From CBDCKN01 sp965219035 (GTDB lineage: Bacteria > Gemmatimonadota > Gemmatimonadetes > Longimicrobiales > Gaopeijiaceae), in assembly GCA_965219035.1 (NCBI GenBank), contig CBDCMR010000004.1:124001-188000 (forward strand): a DNA stretch of 64,000 nt, in the 5' to 3' direction. The position numbers and the translations under genes are program-made. Shown piece by piece: positions 9,642 through 17,275 of the stretch. Position 1 is the first letter of the stretch. Each line of letters begins with the position of its first letter. The notes beneath the pieces are model-generated. The model did no database searches. It was not told where the DNA came from and saw only the letters and a program-made list of their open reading frames with translations.

Positions 9642-10040
9642 ATGCGGGACAACAAGGGTTTCACCCTCATTGAGCTCCTCATCGTGGTCGTGATCATCGG
9701 AATCCTGGCGGCCATCGCCATTCCGAAGTTCTCGGCGACGCGTGAGAAGGCTTACTTCGCGGCCATGAAGTCCGACCTGAAGAACCTGGCCAGTCAACAG
9801 GAGATCTACTACTCCGACACGTACGAGTACACGACCACTGTGTTGTCTCTCGGCTTCGTCACATCCGACGGTGTCTCGGTCGTGATCGCTGCTACGACCA
9901 ATGGCTGGTCGGCCTCCGCAGTGCACGCTGCTCTCGCCGGGACCGAGGGCTGCGCGATCTACTACGGCGACGGCGGTTCGGCACCCACCGTGGGTACCGC
10001 AACACCGACTAGCCAAGGTGAGATGGCCTGCACGCAGTAA
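9642..10040 (+). CDS. pilA: Type IV pilin PilA-like, copy 1
   Basis: 132 residues with a short class-a leader, MRDNKG, cleaved before FTLIELLIVVVIIGILAAIAIPKF. Glu5 of the mature protein, needed for assembly, is present. The rest is a small globular domain with two cysteines near the C-terminus that probably form the D-region disulphide. A purine-rich ribosome site (aggagagtctgag) precedes the ATG. It is expressed from the -24/-12 promoter at 9566. The leader would be cut by the prepilin peptidase at 44915-45694. Small size and Gly/Thr/Ser-rich loops make it a possible target of the neighbouring glycosyltransferases. Confidence 0.92.
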   Translation: MRDNKGFTLIELLIVVVIIGILAAIAIPKFSATREKAYFAAMKSDLKNLASQQEIYYSDTYEYTTTVLSLGFVTSDGVSVVIAATTNGWSASAVHAALAGTEGCAIYYGDGGSAPTVGTATPTSQGEMACTQ

Positions 10041-10078
10041 CGCCGGCCGCCAACATTAGGACGCAGCTTTGCGCCCAG

Positions 10079-10117
10079 AGAGAGCGTGGTTCGGGTGCAT
10101 CCCGGGCCACGCTCTCT
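10079..10117 (+). terminator. Hairpin between the two pilin genes
   Basis: A perfect 11-bp stem (AGAGAGCGTGG, 10079-10089, with CCACGCTCTCT, 10107-10117) encloses a 17-nt loop. There is no T run after it, so it may act as an attenuator or as an RNA-stabilising 3' end of the first pilin message rather than a strict terminator. This would let the first pilin be made in excess over the second. Confidence 0.6.
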
Positions 10118-10158
10118 GTCGGTCAAGCCCTGATCACACAGACGAAAGGAGACGGAGA

Positions 10159-10545
10159 ATGCGGACGAGAGGCTTCACGCTGATCGAGCTCCTTATCGTC
10201 GTCGTGATCATCGGGATCCTGGCCACCGTCGCCATTCCCAAGTTCACGTCGGTGCGCGACAAGGCCTTCGTGGCCAGCATGAAGGCGGACCTCAAGAACC
10301 TGGCGACCCAGCAAGAGATCTACCACAACACCAACTTCACCTTCAGCACCTCCTTCACCGCTCTCGGGTTCCTGACCAGCGATGGCGTGACCCTCACCAT
10401 CAATGAGGCTACAGGAAGCGGGTGGGCCGCCACCGCGACCCATAATGGCCTCGTTGCCATCCAGTGCGGTTTCTACCACGGGAACGCAACGCCGGCGAAC
10501 GGAACTCCTGCCACCGTGCTCAGCGTCGTGGGTTGTACGCCATAG
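10159..10545 (+). CDS. Type IV pilin PilA-like, copy 2
   Basis: 128 residues from the ATG at 10159, chosen because it gives a normal leader (MRTRG before FTLIELLIVVVIIGILATVAIPKF) and is preceded by gaaaggagacgg. Glu5 is kept. Strongly similar to the first pilin through the N-terminal helix and the KADLKNLATQQEIY segment, then diverged. Two cysteines near the end (IQCGF and VGCTP) match those of copy 1. Probably a duplicate major pilin or a major-like minor pilin; the hairpin upstream suggests a lower level of expression from the same transcript. Confidence 0.9.
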   Translation: MRTRGFTLIELLIVVVIIGILATVAIPKFTSVRDKAFVASMKADLKNLATQQEIYHNTNFTFSTSFTALGFLTSDGVTLTINEATGSGWAATATHNGLVAIQCGFYHGNATPANGTPATVLSVVGCTP

Positions 10546-10659
10546 CGCGATTCTTGCGGTTGCAGCGAATCAAGCTGTTCCACACTTTAGCCGCGTCCAT
10601 TGAAAGCGCCGGAGCATCCGTCTTCGGCGTCTCGCACGTTCTGCCTCGGCCTGACGCCC

Positions 10660-11960
10660 ATGGGTTCCCCGACACCCCTCCGCCGCGAGCTGCTCGCCTC
10701 CCTGGGGATTCTTTTCGGGGGCGTTACCCTGCTGTTGGGTGTCTCCCTCAGTGTGGTGCTGCCTCTCATGCGGTCCCCCGGCGAAGCCACCGTCTTCATC
10801 TTCGTCATCGTGGCTGTCGACCTCTTGATCCTTCTCACGTTCGGCGGGTGGATGCTCAAGAAGGGGCTCCTAGAGCCCGTCCAGGCGTTGGTTCTGGGGG
10901 TCAAGCAGATAACGGACGGAGACTACCGGCATCGACTCGAGCTTCCCAGCGGGCTCGAGCTCAGGAGCATCGCAGAAGGTGTGAACGTCATGGCCGACCG
11001 GCTCATCGCCGACCAGCAGGCCCTGGCCGACAACGTAGAGTCTCTCGACGACACCAACCGCCAACTCGTGGATGCGAGGAACGAGGTGATCCAGGCCGCG
11101 CGGCTCGCGTCCGTGGGAACGCTCGCGGCCGGAATCGCCCATGAGGTGGGAAGGGAAACCCGCTGGCGGTGATCTTCGTGTACGTGGATGTGGCCGTGCG
11201 ACGGCTCGAGGCCGCGGGCGAGGATCCGGAGCTTGTCCTGTCCATCCGGTCGGAGGCCCAGCGCATCGACGGAATCGTGAGAGGGCTTCTGGACTTCGCT
11301 CGACCCAAGCCGGACGAGGTAGCCGCGATCCAGGTGATCGAGATCGTCGGCAGGGTGAGGGAGCTCCTGACGAATCAGGGCCACCTCGCCAAGGTCGAAG
11401 ACCGCTGGAGCCTCGATAAGAAGTGCCCGCCGGTGCTCATCGCACATCAGGATCTGGAACAGGTGCTTGTGAATCTTCTCTTAAACGCACTGGATGTGCT
11501 GGAAGGGCACGACGATCCGGCCATCGAGGTGGCGGTGTGGACGGAAGACGGCCCCGCAGCCCACTTTCCTCGCCGCCGTGAGGGTGATCCCCCTGGCATC
11601 AACTACATGCACCGGCGGAGGGTGGCTCTGGACTCGGAGGGGGAGGCGCTGGGGACACTGGAGACTGCCCGGCGGGTGGTGGTGATCGCCGTGTCGGACA
11701 ATGGACCAGGACTCCCCGAGTCGGACATGAGCAACGTCTTCGACCCGTTCTACACCACTAAGGAGCCGGGCAAGGGCACCGGCCTCGGTCTTTTCATCTC
11801 GGCGCGCCTGGTGGCGGGGATGGGTGGCAGGATCGAGGTAGAGAACCGCTCCGGTGAGGGAGCCCGCTTCGTGGTTCGGCTTCCGGAGGCCCCTGCGGCT
11901 GGCGTAACTTTGGGGAGCAGCGAATACTCCGATTCAGCAGACATTCAGGAGGTTGAGTGA
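10660..11960 (+). pseudogene. HAMP sensor histidine kinase broken by a 5-bp duplication
   Basis: The first part (ATG at 10660, reading to the TGA at 11170-11172) encodes two membrane helices, a HAMP domain and the phosphoacceptor box up to GIAHEVG. Directly after it the DNA reads GGGAA twice (11148-11152 and 11153-11157). Removing one copy restores HEVGNPLAVIFVYVDVAVRRL and joins the frame to the second part (to 11960), which carries the N box LVNLLLNALD, DNGPGL and a G2 box GTGLGLFISARL. The second part could start at GTG 11169, overlapping the stop as GTGA. As written, no single polypeptide can hold both His and ATPase domains. A sequencing error is possible but two further lesions lie close by. 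Confidence 0.8.
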
Positions 11961-13313
11961 AGATCCTCGTCATCGATGACGACCAGGGACTCCGGCGTTC
12001 ACTCTCGCTGATATTGGATGAGGGCGGACACGGCGTAGTGGTGGCCGCGAACGGTGCCGACGGGCTAGCCGTCGCCAAGAACGAAAACCCCGATCTGATC
12101 CTTTGCGACGTCCGCATGCCTCAGATGGACGGGCTCGAGTTCCTCGAGCGGTATCGGCAGGAGGAAGGCGGTGCACTCGTCATCATGATGACCGCGTACG
12201 GCAGCGTCGATCTGGCCGTGAAGGCCATGGTCGCGGGAGCCTACGACTACATCCCCAAGCCGTTCGGCGCTGACGAGGTCCTTCTCACGATCCGAAAGGC
12301 CGAGGAGCGAGAGCGTCTTCGGGCTGAGGTGGGACGACTCAGGGCCGAGGTCCGGGCGGAGCGCCGCATCGGCGACATCATCGCTCGATCCCCCGGCATG
12401 ATTCGGGCGCTCGAGGTGGCCGGAAAGGTGGCACAGCATCAGTCTTCGGTGCTGTTGACTGGTGAGTCGGGGACCGGGAAGGAGCTCATGGCGCGGTACA
12501 TCCACCGTGAGAGCGATCGGGCCGACCGGCCCTTCGTCCCCGTGAATTGTGGCGCGATCCCCGAGACGCTCCTCGAGTCCGAGTTCTTCGGTTACGTGCG
12601 TGGCGCCTTCACCGGAGCCGACCGTGACAAGGCCGGCCTCTTCGAGGCCGCGGAGGCCGGCACCCTGTTCCTGGACGAAGTGGGGGAGCTCCCCGCGTCG
12701 CTGCAGGTGAAGCTCCTGCGTGTCCTTCAGGACGGAGAGGTCAGGCGGTTGGGAGGCACGGAGACCACGACCGTGAGCGTGCGGATCTTGGCCGCGACCA
12801 ACCGGGACCTGGAGTCCGCGGTCCACGCCGGTGACTTCCGCCAGGACCTGTATTATCGGCTCGCCGTGATCCCGATCCACTTGCCCCCCCTGCGGGAGCG
12901 AACGGAGGCGATCCCCGACCTCACCCATCACCTCCTCGGACGCCTCCGGGAGCGCTTGAACCTGAAGGTGGAGTCCGTAACGCCCGGGGCGATGAAGGCG
13001 CTTCTGGCATATCCTTGGCCCGGGAATATCCGCGAGTTGGAGAACGTGCTGGAGCACGCAGTCGTGCTCGCCGAAGGCGACAACGCTCGACGAGGACAGC
13101 CTTTCTGGTCGTCTCCGTGCTGCGGACGTCGTCATCGAGCCCGGCTACGCCTCAGATGATCTCTCGGTGAAGCGCCGATGCGCCGAGCTCGAGCGGCAGC
13201 TCATCAAGCGTGCCCTCGAACGAACAGGCGGCAATCGCTCGAAGGCGGCGGCGCTCCTCGAGCTCTCGCCCCGGGCTCTGCGCTACAAGATCCAGGACTA
13301 CGGCCTCGCGTAG
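11957..13313 (+). pseudogene. Sigma-54-dependent response regulator with a +1 frameshift near the C-terminus
   Basis: GTG start overlapping the kinase stop. Receiver (Asp51 in CDVRMP), AAA+ domain with Walker A TGESGTGKE, intact GAFTGA, Walker B and GNIRELEN are all present. After LAEGD (near 13082) the frame runs into nonsense and stops at 13159. Removing one A in gacaacgctc restores GDTLDEDSLSGRLRAADVV... through a Fis-type helix-turn-helix (GGNRSKAAALLELSPRALRYKIQDYG) to a TAG at 13311-13313. The encoded truncated protein (400 residues) would lack DNA binding. The restored stop codon is the first three bases of an inverted-repeat element. Confidence 0.8.
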
Positions 13314-13520
13314 TGTGGTGTCCCAGAAGTTCGCGAGTCACCGAGAGTGCCGAGGCGCCGGATCCGGGGTACCCGCGCCGTTAGGCGTGGGTCAGGCGCG
13401 ACGACGAGGAATAGCAACGCGGGCACCGCGGCCGAAGGCCGTGGTCCGAGGAGGAGGAACGCCGCAGGGCCGGATGCATCGGTGCTCGAATGGCCGAGAC
13501 ACTTCTGGGACACCACACTA
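13311..13520. repeat. Inverted-repeat element, long copy (family A, copy 1)
   Basis: Perfect 20-bp ends: TAGTGTGGTGTCCCAGAAGT (13311-13330) and ACTTCTGGGACACCACACTA (13501-13520). The inner edges carry the family marks TCGCGAG and AATGGCCGAGAC. About 170 bp of GC-rich filler without a credible gene lies between. It fills most of the ~290 bp between the regulator and the FimT-like gene. Its first three bases are the regulator's stop codon. No transposase is encoded, so it is a MITE-like passive element. Confidence 0.8.
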
Positions 13521-13624
13521 AGGGACGCGGCTCGCCCCATTGCTCGGACAGGCCCCTAGGGACCCGTAGGCCGCCAGGCCCGCCGGAGCATCCCAACGCC
13601 CGAGCCATGGTGCCATGGTATACC

Positions 13625-14053
13625 ATGTGCCGCGGCTTCTCGATCCTCGAGCTCGTCTGTGCCCTCGGTCTCGTCGCCGTCGGAGTGAGCCTTCTGCTGC
13701 CGGCCGCTCGGAGCGTGGATGACCGCCTCTCCGTTGTGGCGGCTCGTGAGGAGCTCGTGGGTCTCATCGTCCGGGCCTGGGGTCAGGCACTCGTCCACGG
13801 AGGAGCGATGGTGGTCGTTGAACACCAGCCGCCCACGGCCTGGATCACAGCGGGCCGGGTGATCCGGGAGCACGTCGACCTGTGGGGGCGCCACGGGGTG
13901 GAGCTGGTGATCTCGGGTGGGCGTCCCAGTGCGGAGCTCCGCTTCGACGGGGTGGCGCTTGGGCAGATGGCGGCTCGCTCGATAACGTTTCGCCGAGGCG
14001 CGGCCGTAGCCCGTCTCGTCGTCTCGGCCTACGGACGAATCCGACGGGAATGA
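13625..14053 (+). CDS. FimT/GspH-like minor prepilin
   Basis: 142 residues from ATG 13625 (an in-frame ATG at 13607 would only lengthen the leader). Leader MCRG is followed by FSILELVCALGLVAVGVSLLLPAA, with Glu5 kept. The rest resembles GspH/FimT pseudopilins: VVAAREELVGLIVRAWGQALVHG helix, then beta strands ending FRRGAAVARLVVSAYGRIRRE. Its stop overlaps the next prepilin start (ATGA at 14050). First of three consecutive minor pilins that probably form the pilus-priming tip complex. Confidence 0.75.
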   Translation: MCRGFSILELVCALGLVAVGVSLLLPAARSVDDRLSVVAAREELVGLIVRAWGQALVHGGAMVVVEHQPPTAWITAGRVIREHVDLWGRHGVELVISGGRPSAELRFDGVALGQMAARSITFRRGAAVARLVVSAYGRIRRE

Positions 14054-14454
14054 CACATCGATCCCGGGGATGGCTCAGAGGTCCAGGACCGAGTGCCGAG
14101 GTCGAGCCCGCGAGATCCATGCGTGAGGTCCGTGGCCCTGGCTTCAGCCTGGTCGAGGTGCTGATCGCCCTCGTCGTCCTAGAGGTGGGCTTGCTGGGTG
14201 CGGTTGGGATGACTCTGCAGGCCCAGCGAACGCTTCGGGTCGCCCTCACGCTCGAGTCGGTTTCCCAGGCTGTGGAAGGGCTGGCGGACTCTCTGGCGCG
14301 GGTCGGGTGGAGCGGAGCTGGGAGCCATGTCATGGACGAGGGGGAGCTACGCTGGTCGCGCGGAGGGTCGGGAATGGTCACGATCACCTTCGAAGGCCCC
14401 CGGGATCTGAGCCTGACGCTGGGCTTCCCGGTTGGGGGTGCCTCTGCTCCCTGA
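14050..14454 (+). CDS. PilV/GspI-like minor prepilin
   Basis: 134 residues if started at the ATGA overlap (14050); an alternative ATG at 14119 gives a more usual leader, MREVRGPG, before FSLVEVLIALVVLEVGLLGAVGMTLQAQR. Glu5 is present. The N-terminal helix motif VEVLIALVVLEVGLLG is characteristic of PilV/GspI. The remaining ~80 residues form a small beta-rich domain. It overlaps the start of the next prepilin by about 17 nt. The start is the main uncertainty. Confidence 0.75.
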   Translation: MTHRSRGWLRGPGPSAEVEPARSMREVRGPGFSLVEVLIALVVLEVGLLGAVGMTLQAQRTLRVALTLESVSQAVEGLADSLARVGWSGAGSHVMDEGELRWSRGGSGMVTITFEGPRDLSLTLGFPVGGASAP

Positions 14455-14662
14455 CCGCCGGGGGATCGTGGTGGCCGAGGCCCTGGTGTCTCTCCTCCTG
14501 GGGTTGGCCCTGGTCGGGCTGGGCTGGCGCATCCTCTCCCGCCAGAGGATCGTGGCCGTCCGACTCATGCACCAAATGGATGTGCTGTCGGCGCGGCGCG
14601 TGGCGGCGACGGTGATGGGAAGAGACCTCAGACGAGCAATGTATGGAGTAGCCACACTTTAA
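14438..14662 (+). pseudogene. PilW/GspJ-like minor prepilin, 5' remnant
   Basis: GTG 14438 (or TTG 14432) opens a prepilin with leader ending RRG before IVVAEALVSLLLGLALVGLGWRILS; mature Glu5 is kept. The reading stops at TAA 14660-14662, only about 75 residues in, whereas PilW/GspJ proteins are about 200 or more. A 17-bp direct repeat (GCAATGTATGGAGTAGC) flanks the insertion that brings in the stop, and an IS3-family element follows immediately. A strong terminator beyond the IS marks the original end of the operon. Confidence 0.7.
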
Positions 14663-14683
14663 GACTGCAATGTATGGAGTAGC
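14636..14683. repeat. 17-bp direct repeat at the break of the PilW-like gene
   Basis: GCAATGTATGGAGTAGC occurs at 14636-14652 and again at 14667-14683, separated by 14 bp (CACACTTTAAGACT) that hold the TAA stop. Deleting one repeat unit would let the prepilin frame run on through GTAGCGCCCTGG. It looks like a footprint of a past insertion or slippage. Confidence 0.8.
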
Positions 14684-14735
14684 GCCCTGGTTCCTGAGGA
14701 TGCCCGTCCTTCACGGCCCTCCACAGGTGCTGGGA

Positions 14736-15521
14736 CTAACATAGGATGTGGTACCACTCTTGGGGGCAGGTCAGTCGGACGGTATTGTACTCGCGCCTCC
14801 ATTGCTCGACCAGCACGGCCGCCTCCGCCAACGAGTAGAAGATCTCCCCGTTCAACAGCTCGTCCCTGAGCTTGCCGTTGAAGCTCTCGTTGTAGCCGTT
14901 CTCCCACGGGCTGCCCGGCTCGATAAAGAGCATCTCGACGCCCACGCGCCCCAACCACCGCCGCACGAGCTTCGCGGTGAACTCCGGTCCGTTGTCCGAC
15001 CTCAGATACTCGGGAGGCCCGTGTCGGACGAACAGATCGGCCAGCACCTCGAGCACGTCGTGCGAGCGGATCTTGCGAGCCACCACGATCGCCAGGCACT
15101 CCCTCGTGTGCTCGTCCAGCACTGTCAGCAGCTTCAGCGCACGCCCGTCGTGCGTCCTCGAGGCCACGAAGTCGTACGACCAGACGTGGCCCCGATACAG
15201 CGGCCTCAGCCGGATGCACGATCCGTCGTTGAGCCACAGCCGACCTCGCTTCGGCTGCCGCTGCGGGACCTTCAGCCCCTCCTGCCTCCAGATCCGCTCC
15301 ACCCGCTTGTGCTTCACCCCCCAGCCCTCGATGCGGAGCATGTCCGTGACGCGTCGGTAGCCGTAGCGGCCGAATCGACTCGCAAGTCGCACGATATCAC
15401 CTCGGAGCGCCCCCTCGTCACTCGCCACTTTCCTCGCCCGGCGCTGGGTCGTGCGTGGCTGCCCGAGCACCCGGCACGCTCTCCTCTCCGACGCCCCGAG
15501 CTGCTGACGTACACGCACCAC
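14736..15521 (-). CDS. IS3-family transposase OrfB (DDE integrase domain), altered C-terminus
   Basis: 262 codons from a GTG; in practice expressed as an OrfAB fusion by -1 frameshifting. HTH_21-type region (GRYGYRRVTDMLR...VKHKRVERIWRQEGLK) is followed by the rve core with the DDE residues in YDFVASRT, RSDNGPEF and GSPWENGYNESFNGKLRDE. Normal IS3 OrfB proteins end with a motif like RPHSSLGYRPP; here the reading is REYNTVRLTCPQEWYHILC, so the last residues come from foreign sequence. The catalytic core is complete, so activity is not excluded. Confidence 0.85.
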   Translation of the reverse strand: MVRVRQQLGASERRACRVLGQPRTTQRRARKVASDEGALRGDIVRLASRFGRYGYRRVTDMLRIEGWGVKHKRVERIWRQEGLKVPQRQPKRGRLWLNDGSCIRLRPLYRGHVWSYDFVASRTHDGRALKLLTVLDEHTRECLAIVVARKIRSHDVLEVLADLFVRHGPPEYLRSDNGPEFTAKLVRRWLGRVGVEMLFIEPGSPWENGYNESFNGKLRDELLNGEIFYSLAEAAVLVEQWRREYNTVRLTCPQEWYHILC

Positions 15522-15544
15522 ACAACGTCGTCGGCGCTCGGGGC

Positions 15545-15823
15545 TCAGAAGTTTCCCTCGGCCGCTTCCTCCAGGATCAGCTTGTCCAGTGTCAAGTCCG
15601 CCACTGCTCGCTTCAGGCGCCCGTTCTCGCGCTCGAGCTCCTTCAGGCGCCGTGCCTGGCTCACCTTCATCCCGCCGTACTCCCGCCTCCACCGGTAGTA
15701 CGTCTGCTCGGTGATGCCCAGCTCCCGGCTGATCAGCTTCACGGATTTGCCGCGGGCCAGACCCACCTCTGCCTCCCGCAGTGCAGTGATGATCTGCTCC
15801 GGAGTGTGTCGCTTCCTTCCTAT
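15545..15823 (-). CDS. IS3-family transposase OrfA (helix-turn-helix)
   Basis: About 93 residues beginning near IGRKRHTPEQIITALREAEV. The upstream codon is ATA at 15823 behind a strong AGGAGG; the first standard start in frame is GTG 15766, so the 5' end is uncertain. HTH segment LISRELGITEQTYYRWRREYGGM and a leucine-zipper tail (RRLKELERENGRLKRAVADLTLDKLIL) are typical. It ends AAEGNF-stop, with a GGGAAAC slippery heptamer in the right phase just before the stop. Confidence 0.85.
   Translation of the reverse strand: MGRKRHTPEQIITALREAEVGLARGKSVKLISRELGITEQTYYRWRREYGGMKVSQARRLKELERENGRLKRAVADLTLDKLILEEAAEGNF
15551..15557 (-). promoter_or_regulatory. Programmed -1 frameshift heptamer of the IS3 element
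   Basis: The minus strand reads gaG GGA AAC TTC TGA in the OrfA frame. G GGA AAC fits the X XXY YYZ rule, and a -1 slip continues as GGG AAA CTT CTG into the open orfB frame, 3 codons before the OrfA stop. Confidence 0.75.
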
Positions 15824-15901
15824 CCTGACCTCCTCGCTGAAAAGCTTCAGACCAGGTCGATCCTAACATTGCACCTGGTCTCGTTTCAGGGGGTCAGGTC
15901 A

Positions 15902-15943
15902 CCCATCCGTCCAGGAACTAGGCGGATCCTTTCCCTGGAGTAG
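15902..15943 (+). pseudogene. Possible 3' remnant of the PilW-like gene
   Basis: Between the IS end and the terminator a short open stretch reads PIRPGTRRILSLE-stop (TAG at 15941-15943). Its position directly before the operon terminator suggests it is the original C-terminus of the interrupted prepilin. It is too short to prove by itself. Confidence 0.35.
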
Positions 15944-15946
15944 GAG

Positions 15947-15982
15947 CCCCGGTGGGTAGACGCCCACCGGGGTTTCCCTTTA
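15947..15982 (+). terminator. Rho-independent terminator of the pilin operon
   Basis: Perfect 10-bp stem CCCCGGTGGG (15947-15956) / CCCACCGGGG (15963-15972), loop TAGACG, followed by TTTCCCTTTA. It isolates the pilin cluster from aroC. Confidence 0.88.
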
Positions 15983-16066
15983 TCGTTGCACTCCACTCCG
16001 GGCCGTGTCCCGGATTCTGGGACCAGTTGGGAGCCGATAGAAGCTTGATGGAGAAGTGGGGTTAAG

Positions 16067-17275
16067 ATGAGACGTGTGTCATTCCGCACGGCAGGAGAGT
16101 CCCACGGCCGTGGGCTCACCACAATCCTGGAGGGGATTCCCGCGGGACTCTCCCTGGAGATGGAGCGGGATGTGGACCCCGAGCTCAAGCGACGCCAGGG
16201 CGGGTACGGCCGCGGACGTCGCATGCAGATCGAGTCGGATCGAGCCGAGCTCCTTTCCGGGGTGCGTCTGGGGGAGACGCTCGGATCCCCCATTTCCATG
16301 GTCATCTGGAACCGGGACTGGGAGAACTGGCAGGAGGCCATGTCTCCCCTACCGCCCGACCCGGAGGGAAATCCCAAGGCCCTGCGGTCCCTGTATCTTC
16401 CGAGACCCGGACACGCCGATCTGGTGGGCCTTCTCAAGTACGACCGTCGTGACACGCGGGACATCCTCGAGCGAGCCAGCGCTCGCGAGACGGCGGCCCG
16501 GGTGGCGTGTGGTGCGGTGTGCAAGACGCTGTTGGCGCAGTTCGGCGTGAGGATCGGGAGTCACGTCACCTCCATCGGCTCCGTGGAGGCCGAGACTCCG
16601 CCCGAGCTACCGGAAGATCTGAACGCAGCCGTGGACTCTTCGCCACTCCGCACGCTGGATGACGAGGCTGCGGAGACGATGATGGGAGCCATCGACCAGG
16701 CGAAAGAGGATGGCGACACGCTGGGAGGCATCTTCGAGATCGTCGCTCAGGGTCTTCCGGCCGGCCTCGGGAGCTACGTCTCCTACGACGCCAAGCTCGA
16801 CGGACGCTTGGCGGGCGCAGTCATATCCATCCAGGCCATCAAGGGTGTGGAGATCGGGGCGGGCTTCGAGGGAGCTCGGCGCCCGGGTTCACAGGTGCAC
16901 GACCCCATCGTGACGGACGACGACGCCCACCGGGCCGGCGGCATCGGTCGCGCATCGAACCGGGCCGGGGGTCTGGAGGGGGGCATCACGACAGGGGAGC
17001 CGCTGGTCGTCCGGGCGGCGATGAAGCCTATCTCGACGCTGAGGAAGCGCTTGCCGAGCGTGGATATGCGTGACGGGTCCGCCGCGGATGCGGCCGTGGA
17101 GAGAAGTGACGTGTGCGCGGTCCCGGCCGCGGCGGTGGTGGGCGAGGCCATGGTGGCGCTCGTCCTTGCCGACGCGTTCCTGGAGAAGTTCGGTGGAGAC
17201 GCCATGAGCGAGATCCGCCGGAACCTCGATTCGTATATCGCGTACCTGAGCGAGCGCGGGTACGGTGGCCGGTGA
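16067..17275 (+). CDS. aroC: Chorismate synthase
   Basis: 402 residues. Catalyses the last shikimate step, 5-enolpyruvylshikimate-3-phosphate to chorismate, using reduced FMN. Signatures present: RTAGESHGRGL near the N-terminus, RRQGGYGRGRRM, and RASARETAARVACGAV. Slightly longer than the ~360-residue enterobacterial enzyme but within the range of the longer AroC type. A ggagaagtgggg ribosome site precedes the ATG. It overlaps aroK by 11 nt, so both are made together. Confidence 0.97.
   Translation: MRRVSFRTAGESHGRGLTTILEGIPAGLSLEMERDVDPELKRRQGGYGRGRRMQIESDRAELLSGVRLGETLGSPISMVIWNRDWENWQEAMSPLPPDPEGNPKALRSLYLPRPGHADLVGLLKYDRRDTRDILERASARETAARVACGAVCKTLLAQFGVRIGSHVTSIGSVEAETPPELPEDLNAAVDSSPLRTLDDEAAETMMGAIDQAKEDGDTLGGIFEIVAQGLPAGLGSYVSYDAKLDGRLAGAVISIQAIKGVEIGAGFEGARRPGSQVHDPIVTDDDAHRAGGIGRASNRAGGLEGGITTGEPLVVRAAMKPISTLRKRLPSVDMRDGSAADAAVERSDVCAVPAAAVVGEAMVALVLADAFLEKFGGDAMSEIRRNLDSYIAYLSERGYGGR

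Larger units (their letters stand above)
14736..15901 (-). mobile_element. IS3-family insertion sequence (left end uncertain)
   Basis: Carries overlapping orfA and orfB of an IS3-family transposase on the minus strand. The upstream end is taken at 15901, where the minus strand starts TGACCTGACCCCCTG, a usual TG-type IS3 terminus. The other end is unclear: a very similar segment in the same orientation (TGACCTGCCCCC...ATGTTAG, 14736-14773) replaces the expected orfB tail, so the copy may be truncated by, or recombined with, a related element. It sits inside the PilW-like gene. Confidence 0.75.

Noticed and set aside
14736..15869. A single 377-residue transposase ORF starting at 15869
   Set aside because: Its first ~100 residues are the shadow of orfA in the -1 frame. 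The real product is OrfA plus frameshifted OrfAB.
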